Source: Arthrobacter globiformis
GTDB taxonomy: Bacteria; Actinomycetota; Actinomycetes; Actinomycetales; Micrococcaceae
DNA length: 64,000 nucleotides
Reading direction: 5' to 3'
Assembly: GCF_030818015.1 (NCBI RefSeq)
Contig: NZ_JAUSZX010000001.1
Coordinates: 3,906,001-3,970,000, forward strand
Shown here: positions 18,179 through 26,352 of the stretch, one piece after another
Numbering within the stretch: the stretch's first letter is position 1
Layout of the letters: each line of letters begins with the position of its first letter
The notes under the pieces: generated by a model
Database searches by the model: none
What the model was told of the DNA's origin: nothing
The model's input: the letters and a program-made list of their open reading frames with translations, nothing else
Made by a program: the position numbers and the translations under genes

Positions 18179-19612
18179 TTAGCCGCGGGAGATTTGGATC
18201 ATCTCCTCGCGCGGCACCACCTTGATGCGTTCACGCACGACGCCGTCGGACTCGGCGGATTCCGTCCACGATGCACCAAGGGCGGCCTCGTGGGCGTTCA
18301 GCTTGTTCCAGCCTTCCCACGTGGTGTACTCGATGCCGCGCTCCTCGAGCAGGTCGATGATCGCCTGCGGGTCGGGGTTCTGTGCCGGCGGCAGCGTGAA
18401 CCTGTCCTCGAGGAGGAAGCCGATGGTTTCCAGGGCGTCGCCCTTCGTGTGCCCAATCAGGCCGACGGGCCCGCGCTTGATCCAGCCGGTTGTGTAAATG
18501 CCGGGGACAGGGTTCCCGTCGGCGTCGAGGACGCGGCCGCCGTCGTTGGGGATGACCCCGCGCTTGACGTCGTATTCAAGTTCGTCCAGAGCAGAGCCGT
18601 GGTAGCCGATGGCGCGGTAAACGGCCTGCACCGGGTAGTCGATGAACTCCCCCGTGCCCTTGACGTTGCCGGTGCCGTCAAGCTGCATGCGCTCGAACTT
18701 GATGCCGGCAACCTTGCCGGACCCGCCGTCGTCGTAAATCTCTACCGGTCTGTGCAGGAAGTGCAGGTGCAGGCGGCGCGACGACGGCTGTTCAGACTCG
18801 GCGTGCTCCTCAACCAGCCAGTTGGTCATGGTGTTCACCATGGTCTTGGTCTGGTTGTTGCTCCGGATCGCGTCGTCGGAGGCCTCGTCGAATTCGAAGT
18901 CCTCCGGGTAGAGCACGATGTCGACGTCGCGGGCATGGCTCAGTTCGCGCAGCTCCAGCGGGGTGAACTTGACCTGGGCGGGGCCGCGGCGGCCGAAGAC
19001 GTGGACGTCAGTGACCGGTGAGTTCTTCAGGCCCTGGTAGACATTGTCCGGGATCTCGGTGACGAGGAGCTCGTCGGCGTGCTTCACCAGCATCCGCGCG
19101 ACGTCCAGGGCGACGTTGCCGTTGCCAATGACTGCGATTTCCTTGGCGTCCAGCGGCCATTCGCGGGAAACGTCCGGGTGGCCGTCGTACCAGGACACGA
19201 AGTCGGCGGCACCGAAGGAGCCCTCGAGGTCGATGCCGGGGATGTCCATATCGGCGTCCTTGATGGCTCCGGTGGAGAAGATGACGGCGTCGTAGAAGGC
19301 GCGGAAGTCGTGCAGCGTGAGGTCGCGGCCGTAGGTGACGTTGCCCAGGAACCGGATGTCGCCGCGGTCCAGGACCTTGTGCAGGGCGTTGACGATGCCC
19401 TTGATGCGCGGGTGGTCCGGGGCCACGCCGTAGCGGATCAGGCCGTACGGTGCCGGGTGGGCCTCGAAGAGGTCGATGCTGACCTCGAAGTCGCCGTCCT
19501 TGACCTCGTTGGACTTGGTCAGGATGTCCGCGGCATAGACGCCTGCGGGTCCGGCGCCGACGATCGCGACGCGGAGCGGGCGCTTGGCCGTGGATTCAGC
19601 TGTGTTGGACAC
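18179..19612 (-). CDS. Ferredoxin-NADP reductase, FprA-like (copy 1)
   Basis: A 477-residue adrenodoxin-reductase-type flavoprotein moving electrons between NADPH and ferredoxin. The FAD-binding motif is VAIVGAGPAGVYAAD at the N-terminus, the NADP-binding motif is IGNGNVALDVARML near 165, and the C-terminal TGWIKRGPVGLIGHTKGDA is typical of mycobacterial FprA. The GTG start is preceded by GGAAGG. It is transcribed alone. A close paralogue lies at 37655-39145, downstream of cobA; this copy has no sulfur-gene neighbour and may serve general redox supply, such as P450s or Fe-S assembly. Confidence 0.92.
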   Translation of the reverse strand: MSNTAESTAKRPLRVAIVGAGPAGVYAADILTKSNEVKDGDFEVSIDLFEAHPAPYGLIRYGVAPDHPRIKGIVNALHKVLDRGDIRFLGNVTYGRDLTLHDFRAFYDAVIFSTGAIKDADMDIPGIDLEGSFGAADFVSWYDGHPDVSREWPLDAKEIAVIGNGNVALDVARMLVKHADELLVTEIPDNVYQGLKNSPVTDVHVFGRRGPAQVKFTPLELRELSHARDVDIVLYPEDFEFDEASDDAIRSNNQTKTMVNTMTNWLVEEHAESEQPSSRRLHLHFLHRPVEIYDDGGSGKVAGIKFERMQLDGTGNVKGTGEFIDYPVQAVYRAIGYHGSALDELEYDVKRGVIPNDGGRVLDADGNPVPGIYTTGWIKRGPVGLIGHTKGDALETIGFLLEDRFTLPPAQNPDPQAIIDLLEERGIEYTTWEGWNKLNAHEAALGASWTESAESDGVVRERIKVVPREEMIQISRG

Positions 19613-19846
19613 CGTAAGCCCTTCCGGAACGGGAGACCGCGCCCCACCGGCGCGCAGTTTTCAATTCTAATTGTCCGCCCGGCCGGGCGTCCCACCCGTG
19701 ACGGCACACGGCGGTCCGTGACGGCCTGCGGCCCCCCGGACCGGTTCGCGGCCACTGGCGCGGCCGCGGCCACGGGCGCGCCCGGGTCCCGAGGCGGATG
19801 CGCGGGTCGCGAGGCCGAACGCCCGCGCGTCCCGGGCACGCCCGGG

Positions 19847-20845
19847 TCAGCCGCTCTTGCGCAGGGCCACCACGTCGCCCTCGCGGTACAGCAGTGCCCG
19901 CAGCTCCGACTCCGCCGAGTCCAGCCGCTTGGGGTCTATGGTCTCGCCGGCCGCGAAGTGGTCCAGCAGCCGGGGGTCCACGTAGCTCTTGCGGGCGATC
20001 GACGGCGTGTTGCCCAGCACCGCTGCCGCCTCCATCATGGCGACGCTGATGGCCCGCTTCCTCTTGGCCTCGGTTTTCTGCGGCCCGCTCCGGGCCAGGC
20101 TGACGGCGGCCGCTGCGGTGCCGCGCAGGGTCCGGAAGTCCTTCGCGGTGAAGTCGTCGCCCGTGCGCTCCTTGACGTAGCCGTTGATGTCGGCGCTCGT
20201 CACAGGGTGCCACGTCCGGCCGTTCTTGTAGGCCAGCAGCCGCGCGTTGCCGCCGCGCCGCTTCAGGGCCCGGGCCAGAGGCGCAAGGTCGGGGTCATCA
20301 ATACGGGACTCCCAGGTTTTGCCGCTCTTGGCCGGGAAACTGAGGAACAGGCATTCCTTGCGGACACGGACGTGGGCGCAGAGCAGGGTGGCGAGCCCGT
20401 GGCTACCGTTTTCGTTCGTGTACCGTTCCGACCCCACCCGCAGGGAACCGCTGTCCAGCATCCTGAACGCGGCGGCCAAGACGCGCTGGCGGGTGACGCC
20501 GTCGGACCTCAGGTCGATGGTGACCAGGCGGCGGGCGGTGGGCAGCGATTCGGCGAGCTGGAGCGCGCGGTCGAATTTCACGCGGTCTTTCCGTTCGCGC
20601 CACTCCGGATGGTAGATGTACTGCCGCCGGCCGACGGCGTCCAGCCCCGTGGCCTGGATATGCCCATTGTCGAAGGGAGCTATCCACACGTCCGTCCAAG
20701 CGGGCGGGATGCCGATGCTCTCCAGCCGGTCCCGGACCGGACCGGGCGGCAGCGTGGAGCCGTCCAGGTCCCTGTAGCTGAAGCCGGTACCGGCGCGCAC
20801 CCGCCGGTAACCGCGGCCGGAAGCGTTGCTGTGGCGGAGCCTCAC
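19847..20845 (-). CDS. Type IB DNA topoisomerase
   Basis: A 332-residue bacterial (poxvirus-like) topoisomerase IB that relaxes supercoils by nicking one strand through a 3'-phosphotyrosine. The N-terminal domain has GTGFSYRDLDGS and IPPAWTDVWIAP. The catalytic domain shows the Arg in LRVGSERYTNENGS, Lys in SFPAKSGKTWE, Arg in KDFRTLRGTAAA and the nucleophile Tyr in RKSYVDPRLLDHF. Length matches the family. The start used is GTG 20845; no upstream ATG is in frame. Widespread in soil actinobacteria, probably as an accessory repair or stress enzyme. It stands alone. Confidence 0.93.
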   Translation of the reverse strand: MRLRHSNASGRGYRRVRAGTGFSYRDLDGSTLPPGPVRDRLESIGIPPAWTDVWIAPFDNGHIQATGLDAVGRRQYIYHPEWRERKDRVKFDRALQLAESLPTARRLVTIDLRSDGVTRQRVLAAAFRMLDSGSLRVGSERYTNENGSHGLATLLCAHVRVRKECLFLSFPAKSGKTWESRIDDPDLAPLARALKRRGGNARLLAYKNGRTWHPVTSADINGYVKERTGDDFTAKDFRTLRGTAAAAVSLARSGPQKTEAKRKRAISVAMMEAAAVLGNTPSIARKSYVDPRLLDHFAAGETIDPKRLDSAESELRALLYREGDVVALRKSG

Positions 20846-20960
20846 GGAGCCGCCGTCCCGCGTTGAGTCGTACCCATAATTGCAAGCCTACTGACTAATT
20901 GCCTCCCGAAGGCAGCCTTTAGTCTGCACCAGGCGGAATACCGCTCCCTAGCATGATGTT

Positions 20961-22052
20961 ATGGATCGTGTGCCTAACCCCGACGGATCCGTCTCCTCCG
21001 CTGTTCCAGCTGCCTCTTCACCCGGCGCCGCGCCCCTCGGCGTGACCAGCCCCGGCACCCCAAACGCCGGCAAGCCTGCGGCACCCGGCAAGTCCGGTTC
21101 GCCCGGCGCACCCAAGGCTGTGGATAAAGAGACGACGGCGGGCATCCTGTTCGGCATCGGCGCTTACGGGCTGTGGGGGCTGCTTCCGCTATACTTCTTC
21201 GTTCTGCAGCCGGCAGGTGCCGTGGAAATCGTGGCCAACCGGGTGGTCTGGTCCCTGATCTTCTGCGCCCTCCTGATCACGGTGACCCGGGCGTGGCGGG
21301 TCTTGGGTGATGCCCTGCGGAACCGCTCCGTGCTCTGGACCCTGGCGGCCGCCGCCGGCCTCATCGCGGTGAACTGGCTGACCTACACCTACGGCGTCAC
21401 CACCGGGCAGGCGGTCGAGGCCTCGCTTGGCTACTTCATCAACCCGCTGGTGTCCGTTCTCCTCGGCGTGTTCGTCCTCAAGGAGACGCTCCGGCCGCTG
21501 CAGTGGGCCGCCGTCGGAATCGGTTTCATCGCCGTCGGCGTGCTCACCGTGTCCTACGGTAAGCTGCCCTGGATCGCCCTGACGCTGGCCGTCAGCTTCG
21601 GCCTGTACGGCTTCGTGAAGAAGCGGGTGGGGCCGCGTGCCGACGCCATAACCAGCCTCACCGTCGAGACGATCGTCCTTACTCCCCTTGCGGCCGCCAC
21701 GATGATCTTCCTCGCGGCCAGCGGCACCGCCTCGCTGACAACCCACGGCCCCGGGCACTTCTGGCTGCTTCTGGCATCCGGCGTCATCACGGCCGTGCCG
21801 CTGGTATTCTTCGGTGCTTCCGCCCGCCGGCTGCCCATGACCACCATCGGGCTGCTGCAGTACTTCGCACCGGTGCTGCAGTTCATCGTGGCGCTTGTGG
21901 TGTTCCGCGAGGCCATGACGCTGGACCGGTGGATCGGCTTCGGCGTTGTGTGGCTTGCCCTGCTGGTGCTCACCGTGGACATGCTGGCTGCGACGCGGAA
22001 GAGTTCAGCAGCCAAGCGGCTCGCCCGCAGGGAAGCGCGAACGAACACTTAA
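20961..22052 (+). CDS. rarD: RarD-type EamA family transporter
   Basis: A 363-residue membrane protein of the drug/metabolite transporter superfamily. Ten hydrophobic segments follow an unusual 55-residue Pro/Gly/Ala/Ser-rich hydrophilic N-terminus. The RarD branch is recognised from AYGLWGLLPLYF in the first helix, EIVANRVVWS and NWLTYTYGVTTGQAVEASLGYFINPL. The transported compound is not known for the family (the name comes from chloramphenicol sensitivity). It is convergent with the UspA gene; its last codons belong to a short tandem duplication that continues past the stop. Confidence 0.9.
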   Translation: MDRVPNPDGSVSSAVPAASSPGAAPLGVTSPGTPNAGKPAAPGKSGSPGAPKAVDKETTAGILFGIGAYGLWGLLPLYFFVLQPAGAVEIVANRVVWSLIFCALLITVTRAWRVLGDALRNRSVLWTLAAAAGLIAVNWLTYTYGVTTGQAVEASLGYFINPLVSVLLGVFVLKETLRPLQWAAVGIGFIAVGVLTVSYGKLPWIALTLAVSFGLYGFVKKRVGPRADAITSLTVETIVLTPLAAATMIFLAASGTASLTTHGPGHFWLLLASGVITAVPLVFFGASARRLPMTTIGLLQYFAPVLQFIVALVVFREAMTLDRWIGFGVVWLALLVLTVDMLAATRKSSAAKRLARREARTNT

Positions 22053-22149
22053 GGCCCCGGGGGCAGCCCGAGCGAACACTTAAGCCCCCGGGGGGCAGGC
22101 CCCAACTGTCCGTGCGCGCCGGGCCGGGGCCCCAACTGTCCGTTCGCGC
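22042..22149. repeat. Two nested tandem repeats between rarD and the UspA gene
   Basis: CGAACACTTAAG followed by a CCCCGGGGG tract occurs at 22042 and again at 22073; the first copy includes the rarD stop codon. Then CCCCAACTGTCCGT plus a GCGCGC-like tail occurs at 22100-22119 and 22130-22149, exactly 30 bp apart. Between two convergent genes these may serve as hairpin-forming terminators; the repetition suggests slippage duplication. Confidence 0.65.
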
Positions 22150-22166
22150 TCGGCGGGGCAAGACGA

Positions 22167-23033
22167 TCAGGGCGCCGAGTCCGCACGGTCGTAGTCGCGC
22201 GGCACAACCACCATGGGCACCGGCAGCGCGCGCAGGACCTTGTTGGCCGTGCTGCCAAGGAACATGCGGTTCTTCTCGGCCAGGCGCGAGGACCCGACGA
22301 TGAGGATCTCGCCGTCGTCCCATTCGAGTCCGTCGATGGCTTCCTCAATGGTGCGGCCGTGGGCCACAGCCACGCCGACCTCGTGCCCGGCCGGCACCTT
22401 TCCCGATGCTGCCGTCAGGACGGTGTTCGCGTGGATGTGCGCGGCGTTGATGGCCTCCCCGGCGTCACCGGCGGCGTCGAGCTCCACCAGCGACACCAGC
22501 CGCAGCGGCACGCCCCGCCGCTTCGCTGCCCTAATGGCGGTCTCGATTGCAGCCTCGGCGCCGGCGCGCTGCCCCACGGCCAGCGTCAGGCGGGTGACGG
22601 GTGCCGTCCGCTGGTAGCCGCGCGGCGCGAGTGCCACCGGAACCGGTGAGGCGTGCAGCAGCGCGTTGGCCACCGATCCCACGGTGTAGCGCTTGAACAG
22701 CCCCGTGCTGGCCGCTCCCACAGCGATGAGTCCGGCTTCGAACTCCACCGCCGCGTCGATGAGCCCGCCGGCGAAGGAATCGGCCTCCCGCACATGGAAT
22801 TTCGCGGGCAACCCCTGCGGAACCAGGGCCAGGCCCTCCCGTTCTGCCGTCAGCACCTCCTGCTCCGCGGCGCTGACCCGACTGCCCTCCGGATTCAGGG
22901 CCACGTACGGCGTGCCCGGCTTCACCACGTAGACCAGATCCAGTTCGGCGCCCTGGGCCAGGGCCAGTGATGTGGCCAAAGCGACGGCGTCAGCGCCCCG
23001 CTCGGTGGGTGTGTAACCGACTACGTATCGCAT
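22167..23033 (-). CDS. Tandem-domain universal stress protein (UspA family)
   Basis: A 288-residue protein made of two UspA domains. Each half ends with the ATP-binding pattern G-2x-G-9x-G(S/T): GAASTGLFKRYTVGS (around 110) and GSSRLAEKNRMFLGS (around 258). This indicates an ATP-binding Usp of the actinobacterial double-domain kind, acting in the cytoplasm under starvation, hypoxia or oxidative stress. It begins with the classical beta-strand MRYVVGYTPTERG. Transcribed leftwards, convergent with rarD. Confidence 0.9.
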   Translation of the reverse strand: MRYVVGYTPTERGADAVALATSLALAQGAELDLVYVVKPGTPYVALNPEGSRVSAAEQEVLTAEREGLALVPQGLPAKFHVREADSFAGGLIDAAVEFEAGLIAVGAASTGLFKRYTVGSVANALLHASPVPVALAPRGYQRTAPVTRLTLAVGQRAGAEAAIETAIRAAKRRGVPLRLVSLVELDAAGDAGEAINAAHIHANTVLTAASGKVPAGHEVGVAVAHGRTIEEAIDGLEWDDGEILIVGSSRLAEKNRMFLGSTANKVLRALPVPMVVVPRDYDRADSAP

Positions 23034-23190
23034 GCGAAACCCCTCTTTGGGTAGTGCAGGCCGGCGCCCGTTCCCGGCGGCGCTCCCCGGCCTGCGGCGT
23101 GAAATGCAGTGGTGAGGATGACTCTACCGCGGCGCCCGCGCCCGCGGGCGGGAACACAACGGGGAGTGAGACGGCAGCGAGAACGACGGC

Positions 23191-23218
23191 GGGCCGGGCA
23201 CCTTTTGGTACCCGGCCC
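23191..23218 (-). terminator. Hairpin terminator after gabT
   Basis: GGGCCGGG (23191-23198) pairs with CCCGGCCC (23211-23218). After one mismatch, ACC pairs with GGT around a TTTT loop. It is 65 bp beyond the gabT stop in the direction of transcription. Confidence 0.6.
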
Positions 23219-23282
23219 GTCGTCGTCGTACGCCCCACACGGTGGGGGCCTTATCTGTCCGCTCGCGCTAAAGCGGCCTGAA

Positions 23283-24638
23283 CTACGCGTTGGCCTTGAT
23301 GGCCGCGGCGAGCACCTCCAGGCCGTCCAGCAGCAGCTCGTCGCTGATCACCAGCGGGGGCAGCAGGCGGATGACGTTGCCGTAGGTTCCGCAGGTGAGG
23401 ATGATGACGCCTTCCTTGAGGCAGGCGGCGGCAACGGCCTTGGTGAGCTCCGGGTTGGGCTCCTTGGAACCGGCCTGGACCAGCTCGATGGCCAGCATGG
23501 CACCGCGGCCACGGATGTCGCCGATGACGGAAACTTCGGAGGCAAGTTCGCGCAGCTTGCCGAAGGACAGTCCCTCGATGTGCTTGGCGCGGGCGTTGAG
23601 GTCGTACTCCTGCATGGAACCGATGGAGGCCAGGGCGGCGGCGCATGCCACCGGGTTGCCACCGTAGGTGCCGCCGAGGCCACCGGGGTGGACGGCGTCC
23701 AGCAGGTCCGCACGGCCGGTGATGGCGGACAGCGGCATGCCGCCGGCGATGCCCTTGGCCATGGTGATGATGTCCGGAACGATGCCCTCGTGGTCCACGG
23801 CGAACCATTCGCCGGTGCGGCAGAAGCCGGACTGGACCTCATCGGCGATGAAGACGATGCCCTTTTCCTTGGCCCAGGCGGACAGCGCCGGCAGGAAGCC
23901 CTCGGCCGGGACGATGAAGCCGCCCTCGCCCTGGATCGGTTCGATGATGATGGCGGCCACCTGGTCGCCGCCGATCTGCTTCTCGATCGCGGTGATGGCG
24001 CGCTTGGCGGCCTCGGCACCGGTGATCTCCGGGTTTTCTTCGCGGAACGGGTAGCTCATGGGCATGCGGTAGACCTCGGGCGCGAACGGGCCGAAGTTGG
24101 TCTTGTACGGCATGGCCTTGGCGGTCAGCGCCATGGTCAGGTTGGTGCGGCCGTGGTAGGCGTGGTCAAAAGCGACGACGGCGTCCCGGCCGGTGGCCAG
24201 GCGGGCCACCTTGATGGCGTTTTCCACGGCTTCGGCGCCCGAGTTGAAGAGGACGGTGCGCTTCTCGTGGGTGCCGGGGGTGAGCTTGTTCAGCTGCTCG
24301 GCGACCGCGACGTAGCCCTCGTACGGGGTGACCATGAAGCAGGTGTGGGTGAAGTGCTCCACCGCCTCCTTCACGGCACCGACGACGGCGGGGTCGGACG
24401 CGCCGACGCTGGTCACCGCGATGCCCGAGCCGAGGTCGATGAAGGAGTTGCCGTCGACGTCGTGGATGATGCCGCCGTCGGCGTCTGCGACGTAGACCGG
24501 AACGCTGGAGGCGACGCCGGCGGCCACCACTGCCTTGCGGCGTTCGGTCAGGGCCACTGACTTGGGGCCCGGGAAGTCGGCCTGGACGCGGCGCTTCTGC
24601 TCGAGGCGGTAGGTGATTTCGTTGGCGGTGGTGGTCAT
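23283..24638 (-). CDS. gabT: 4-aminobutyrate aminotransferase GabT
   Basis: A 451-residue class-III PLP aminotransferase converting GABA and 2-oxoglutarate to succinate semialdehyde and glutamate. Landmarks: SGAEAVENAIKVAR near 125, the PLP-contacting FIADEVQSGFCRTG and the PLP lysine Lys295 in MAKGIAGGMPLS. Start ATG 24638 is chosen because MTTTANEITYRLEQKRRV matches actinobacterial GabT proteins; the frame is open ten codons further up. It follows the aldehyde dehydrogenase gene in the same direction, separated by a 50-bp tandem repeat, and is probably controlled by the PucR regulator. Confidence 0.94.
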   Translation of the reverse strand: MTTTANEITYRLEQKRRVQADFPGPKSVALTERRKAVVAAGVASSVPVYVADADGGIIHDVDGNSFIDLGSGIAVTSVGASDPAVVGAVKEAVEHFTHTCFMVTPYEGYVAVAEQLNKLTPGTHEKRTVLFNSGAEAVENAIKVARLATGRDAVVAFDHAYHGRTNLTMALTAKAMPYKTNFGPFAPEVYRMPMSYPFREENPEITGAEAAKRAITAIEKQIGGDQVAAIIIEPIQGEGGFIVPAEGFLPALSAWAKEKGIVFIADEVQSGFCRTGEWFAVDHEGIVPDIITMAKGIAGGMPLSAITGRADLLDAVHPGGLGGTYGGNPVACAAALASIGSMQEYDLNARAKHIEGLSFGKLRELASEVSVIGDIRGRGAMLAIELVQAGSKEPNPELTKAVAAACLKEGVIILTCGTYGNVIRLLPPLVISDELLLDGLEVLAAAIKANA

Positions 24639-24660
24639 GGGGTTTCTTTCTCTACTGAGT

Positions 24661-24769
24661 GGGGCCACGCCGGCAGGGTTCCCTGGCCGAAGCGGAGCGA
24701 GGTTAGGGCGCCGGTGGATGGGGCCACGCCGGCAGGGTTCCCTGGCCGAAGCGGAGCGAGGTTAGGGCG
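24661..24769. repeat. Perfect 50-bp tandem duplication between the gab genes
   Basis: A 50-bp unit beginning GGGGCCACGCCGGCAGGG is present twice without a difference (24661-24710 and 24720-24769), 59 bp apart. It contains the inverted repeat CAGGG-TT-CCCTG. The second copy ends 10 bp before the dehydrogenase stop region and is thus transcribed. A related third copy lies inverted at 37581-37640. Confidence 0.9.
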
Positions 24770-24779
24770 CGGGTGGGGA

Positions 24780-26210
24780 TTATGCGTCAAGTGCGGACAT
24801 GACGTGCTTGATGCGCGTGTAGTCCTCGACGCCGTACATGGAGAGGTCCTTGCCGTAGCCGGACTGTTTGAAGCCGCCGTGGGGCATTTCGGCGGTGAGG
24901 AGGATGTGCGTGTTGATCCAGACCGCACCGAAGTCAAGGTCCCGGCTGAGCCGCATGGCCGTGCCGTGGTCGCTGGTCCAGACGCTGGAGGCCAAGGCGT
25001 ACTCGACGTCGTTGGCCAGGTCCACGGCTTCCTGTTCCGTGCTGAACTTCTGCACGGTGATGACCGGGCCGAAGGTTTCCTTCTGCACGATGTCGTCCGA
25101 CTGCTTGGCGCCGGTGACGATGGTGGGCTCGAAGAAGAAGCCCTTCTCGCCGGCGCGGTGGCCGCCGGTCTCGATCCGGCAGTGTGCCGGCAGTGAATCG
25201 ACGACGGCGCTGACGGCCTTGAAGTGATTGACGTTGTTCAGCGGACCGAAGTAGTTGTCCTCGTCGTTCTGGGAGCCGGTGTGCAGGGTCTTGGTGTGTT
25301 CCACCATGGCGGCCACGACGTCGTCGTGCACCGAGTCCTCCACCAGGACACGGGTGATGGCCGTGCAGTCCTGGCCGGCGTTGAAGAAGGCGAACTCGGC
25401 GATGGCCGCGGCGCTCTTCTTGATGTCGGCGTCCTTGAAGACGATGGCCGGGGCCTTGCCGCCCAGTTCCAGGTGCGCGCGCTTGAGGCCCTTCGCGGCG
25501 CCCGAGGCGACGGCGATGCCGGCGCGGACGGACCCGGTGATGGACACGAGTCCCGGGACCTTGTGTTCCACCATCAGCGCGCCGGTTTGGCCGGTGCCGA
25601 GGATGACGTTCAGGACGCCGGCCGGCAGGATGTCCGCGGCCAGGCGCGCCAGGACCAGCGTGGATTCGGGCGTGGTGTCGGAGGGCTTCAGGACCACGGT
25701 GTTGCCGGCGGCGAGCGCGGGGCCGATCTTCCAGATGGCCATCAGGAACGGGTAGTTCCATGGGGCCACCTGGGCCACGACGCCGATCGGCTCGCGGCGG
25801 ACGAAGGAGGTGTGGCCCTCGAAGTACTCGCCGGCGGACTTGCCTTCGAGAATGCGGGCGGCGCCGGCGAAGAAGCGCAGCTGGTCGGCGCCTGCCGCCA
25901 CTTCCTCGGACGCGATCAGGGAACGGACCTGGCCGGTGTTGCGGTGCTGGGCATCGACGAGTTCGTCGCTGTTGGCCTCGATGGCGTCGGCGAGCTTGAG
26001 CAGCATGAGCTGCCGCTGTCCGGGGGTCACGTGCTTCCAGGTCTTGAAGGCGTCCTTGGCGGCGGCCATGGCGGCGTCGACGTCAGCCTCTACGGACACG
26101 GGTGACTTGGCCACCACGTCGCCGGTCACGGGGTTCACGATGTCGATCAGGCCCGTGCCCGCAGGCGTGACAAACTCTCCGTTGATGAAGTTCTGCAAGG
26201 TTTGAACCAC
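24780..26210 (-). CDS. Gamma-aminobutyraldehyde dehydrogenase (PatD/YdcW type)
   Basis: A 476-residue NAD-dependent aldehyde dehydrogenase. VAPWNYPFLMAIWK and GSVRAGIAVA bind cofactor, LELGGKAPAIVF holds the catalytic glutamate, and Cys282 in NAGQDCTAITR is the nucleophile; GQDCTA is typical of aminobutyraldehyde dehydrogenases. It would convert 4-aminobutanal (from putrescine) to GABA, which the adjacent gabT then uses. GTG 26210 gives MVQTLQNFINGEF, the usual start of the family, with GAGG nine bases upstream; the longer frame to 26300 looks spurious. Succinate semialdehyde as substrate cannot be excluded. Divergent from the PucR regulator. Confidence 0.88.
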   Translation of the reverse strand: MVQTLQNFINGEFVTPAGTGLIDIVNPVTGDVVAKSPVSVEADVDAAMAAAKDAFKTWKHVTPGQRQLMLLKLADAIEANSDELVDAQHRNTGQVRSLIASEEVAAGADQLRFFAGAARILEGKSAGEYFEGHTSFVRREPIGVVAQVAPWNYPFLMAIWKIGPALAAGNTVVLKPSDTTPESTLVLARLAADILPAGVLNVILGTGQTGALMVEHKVPGLVSITGSVRAGIAVASGAAKGLKRAHLELGGKAPAIVFKDADIKKSAAAIAEFAFFNAGQDCTAITRVLVEDSVHDDVVAAMVEHTKTLHTGSQNDEDNYFGPLNNVNHFKAVSAVVDSLPAHCRIETGGHRAGEKGFFFEPTIVTGAKQSDDIVQKETFGPVITVQKFSTEQEAVDLANDVEYALASSVWTSDHGTAMRLSRDLDFGAVWINTHILLTAEMPHGGFKQSGYGKDLSMYGVEDYTRIKHVMSALDA

Positions 26211-26259
26211 GGTGTACAACCTCTTTCGTCCTGAATGGTGTGATGCGGCTGACTCGAGC

Positions 26260-26288
26260 CTATTCCAGCCCGACACCGCGGGGAATAG
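26260..26288. promoter_or_regulatory. Inverted repeat between the gab operon and pucR-like gene
   Basis: CTATTCC (26260-26266) and GGAATAG (26282-26288) are perfect 7-base arms with a 15-base spacer, midway in the 142-bp divergent promoter region. A likely operator for the PucR-family regulator, acting on both directions; not a published consensus that I can cite. Confidence 0.5.
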
Positions 26289-26352
26289 CCACCTGCACAC
26301 CCTTGAACCGGTGCTTTAGTGCGATCGGCCAGCCTCCCGCTACGCTTGATCC

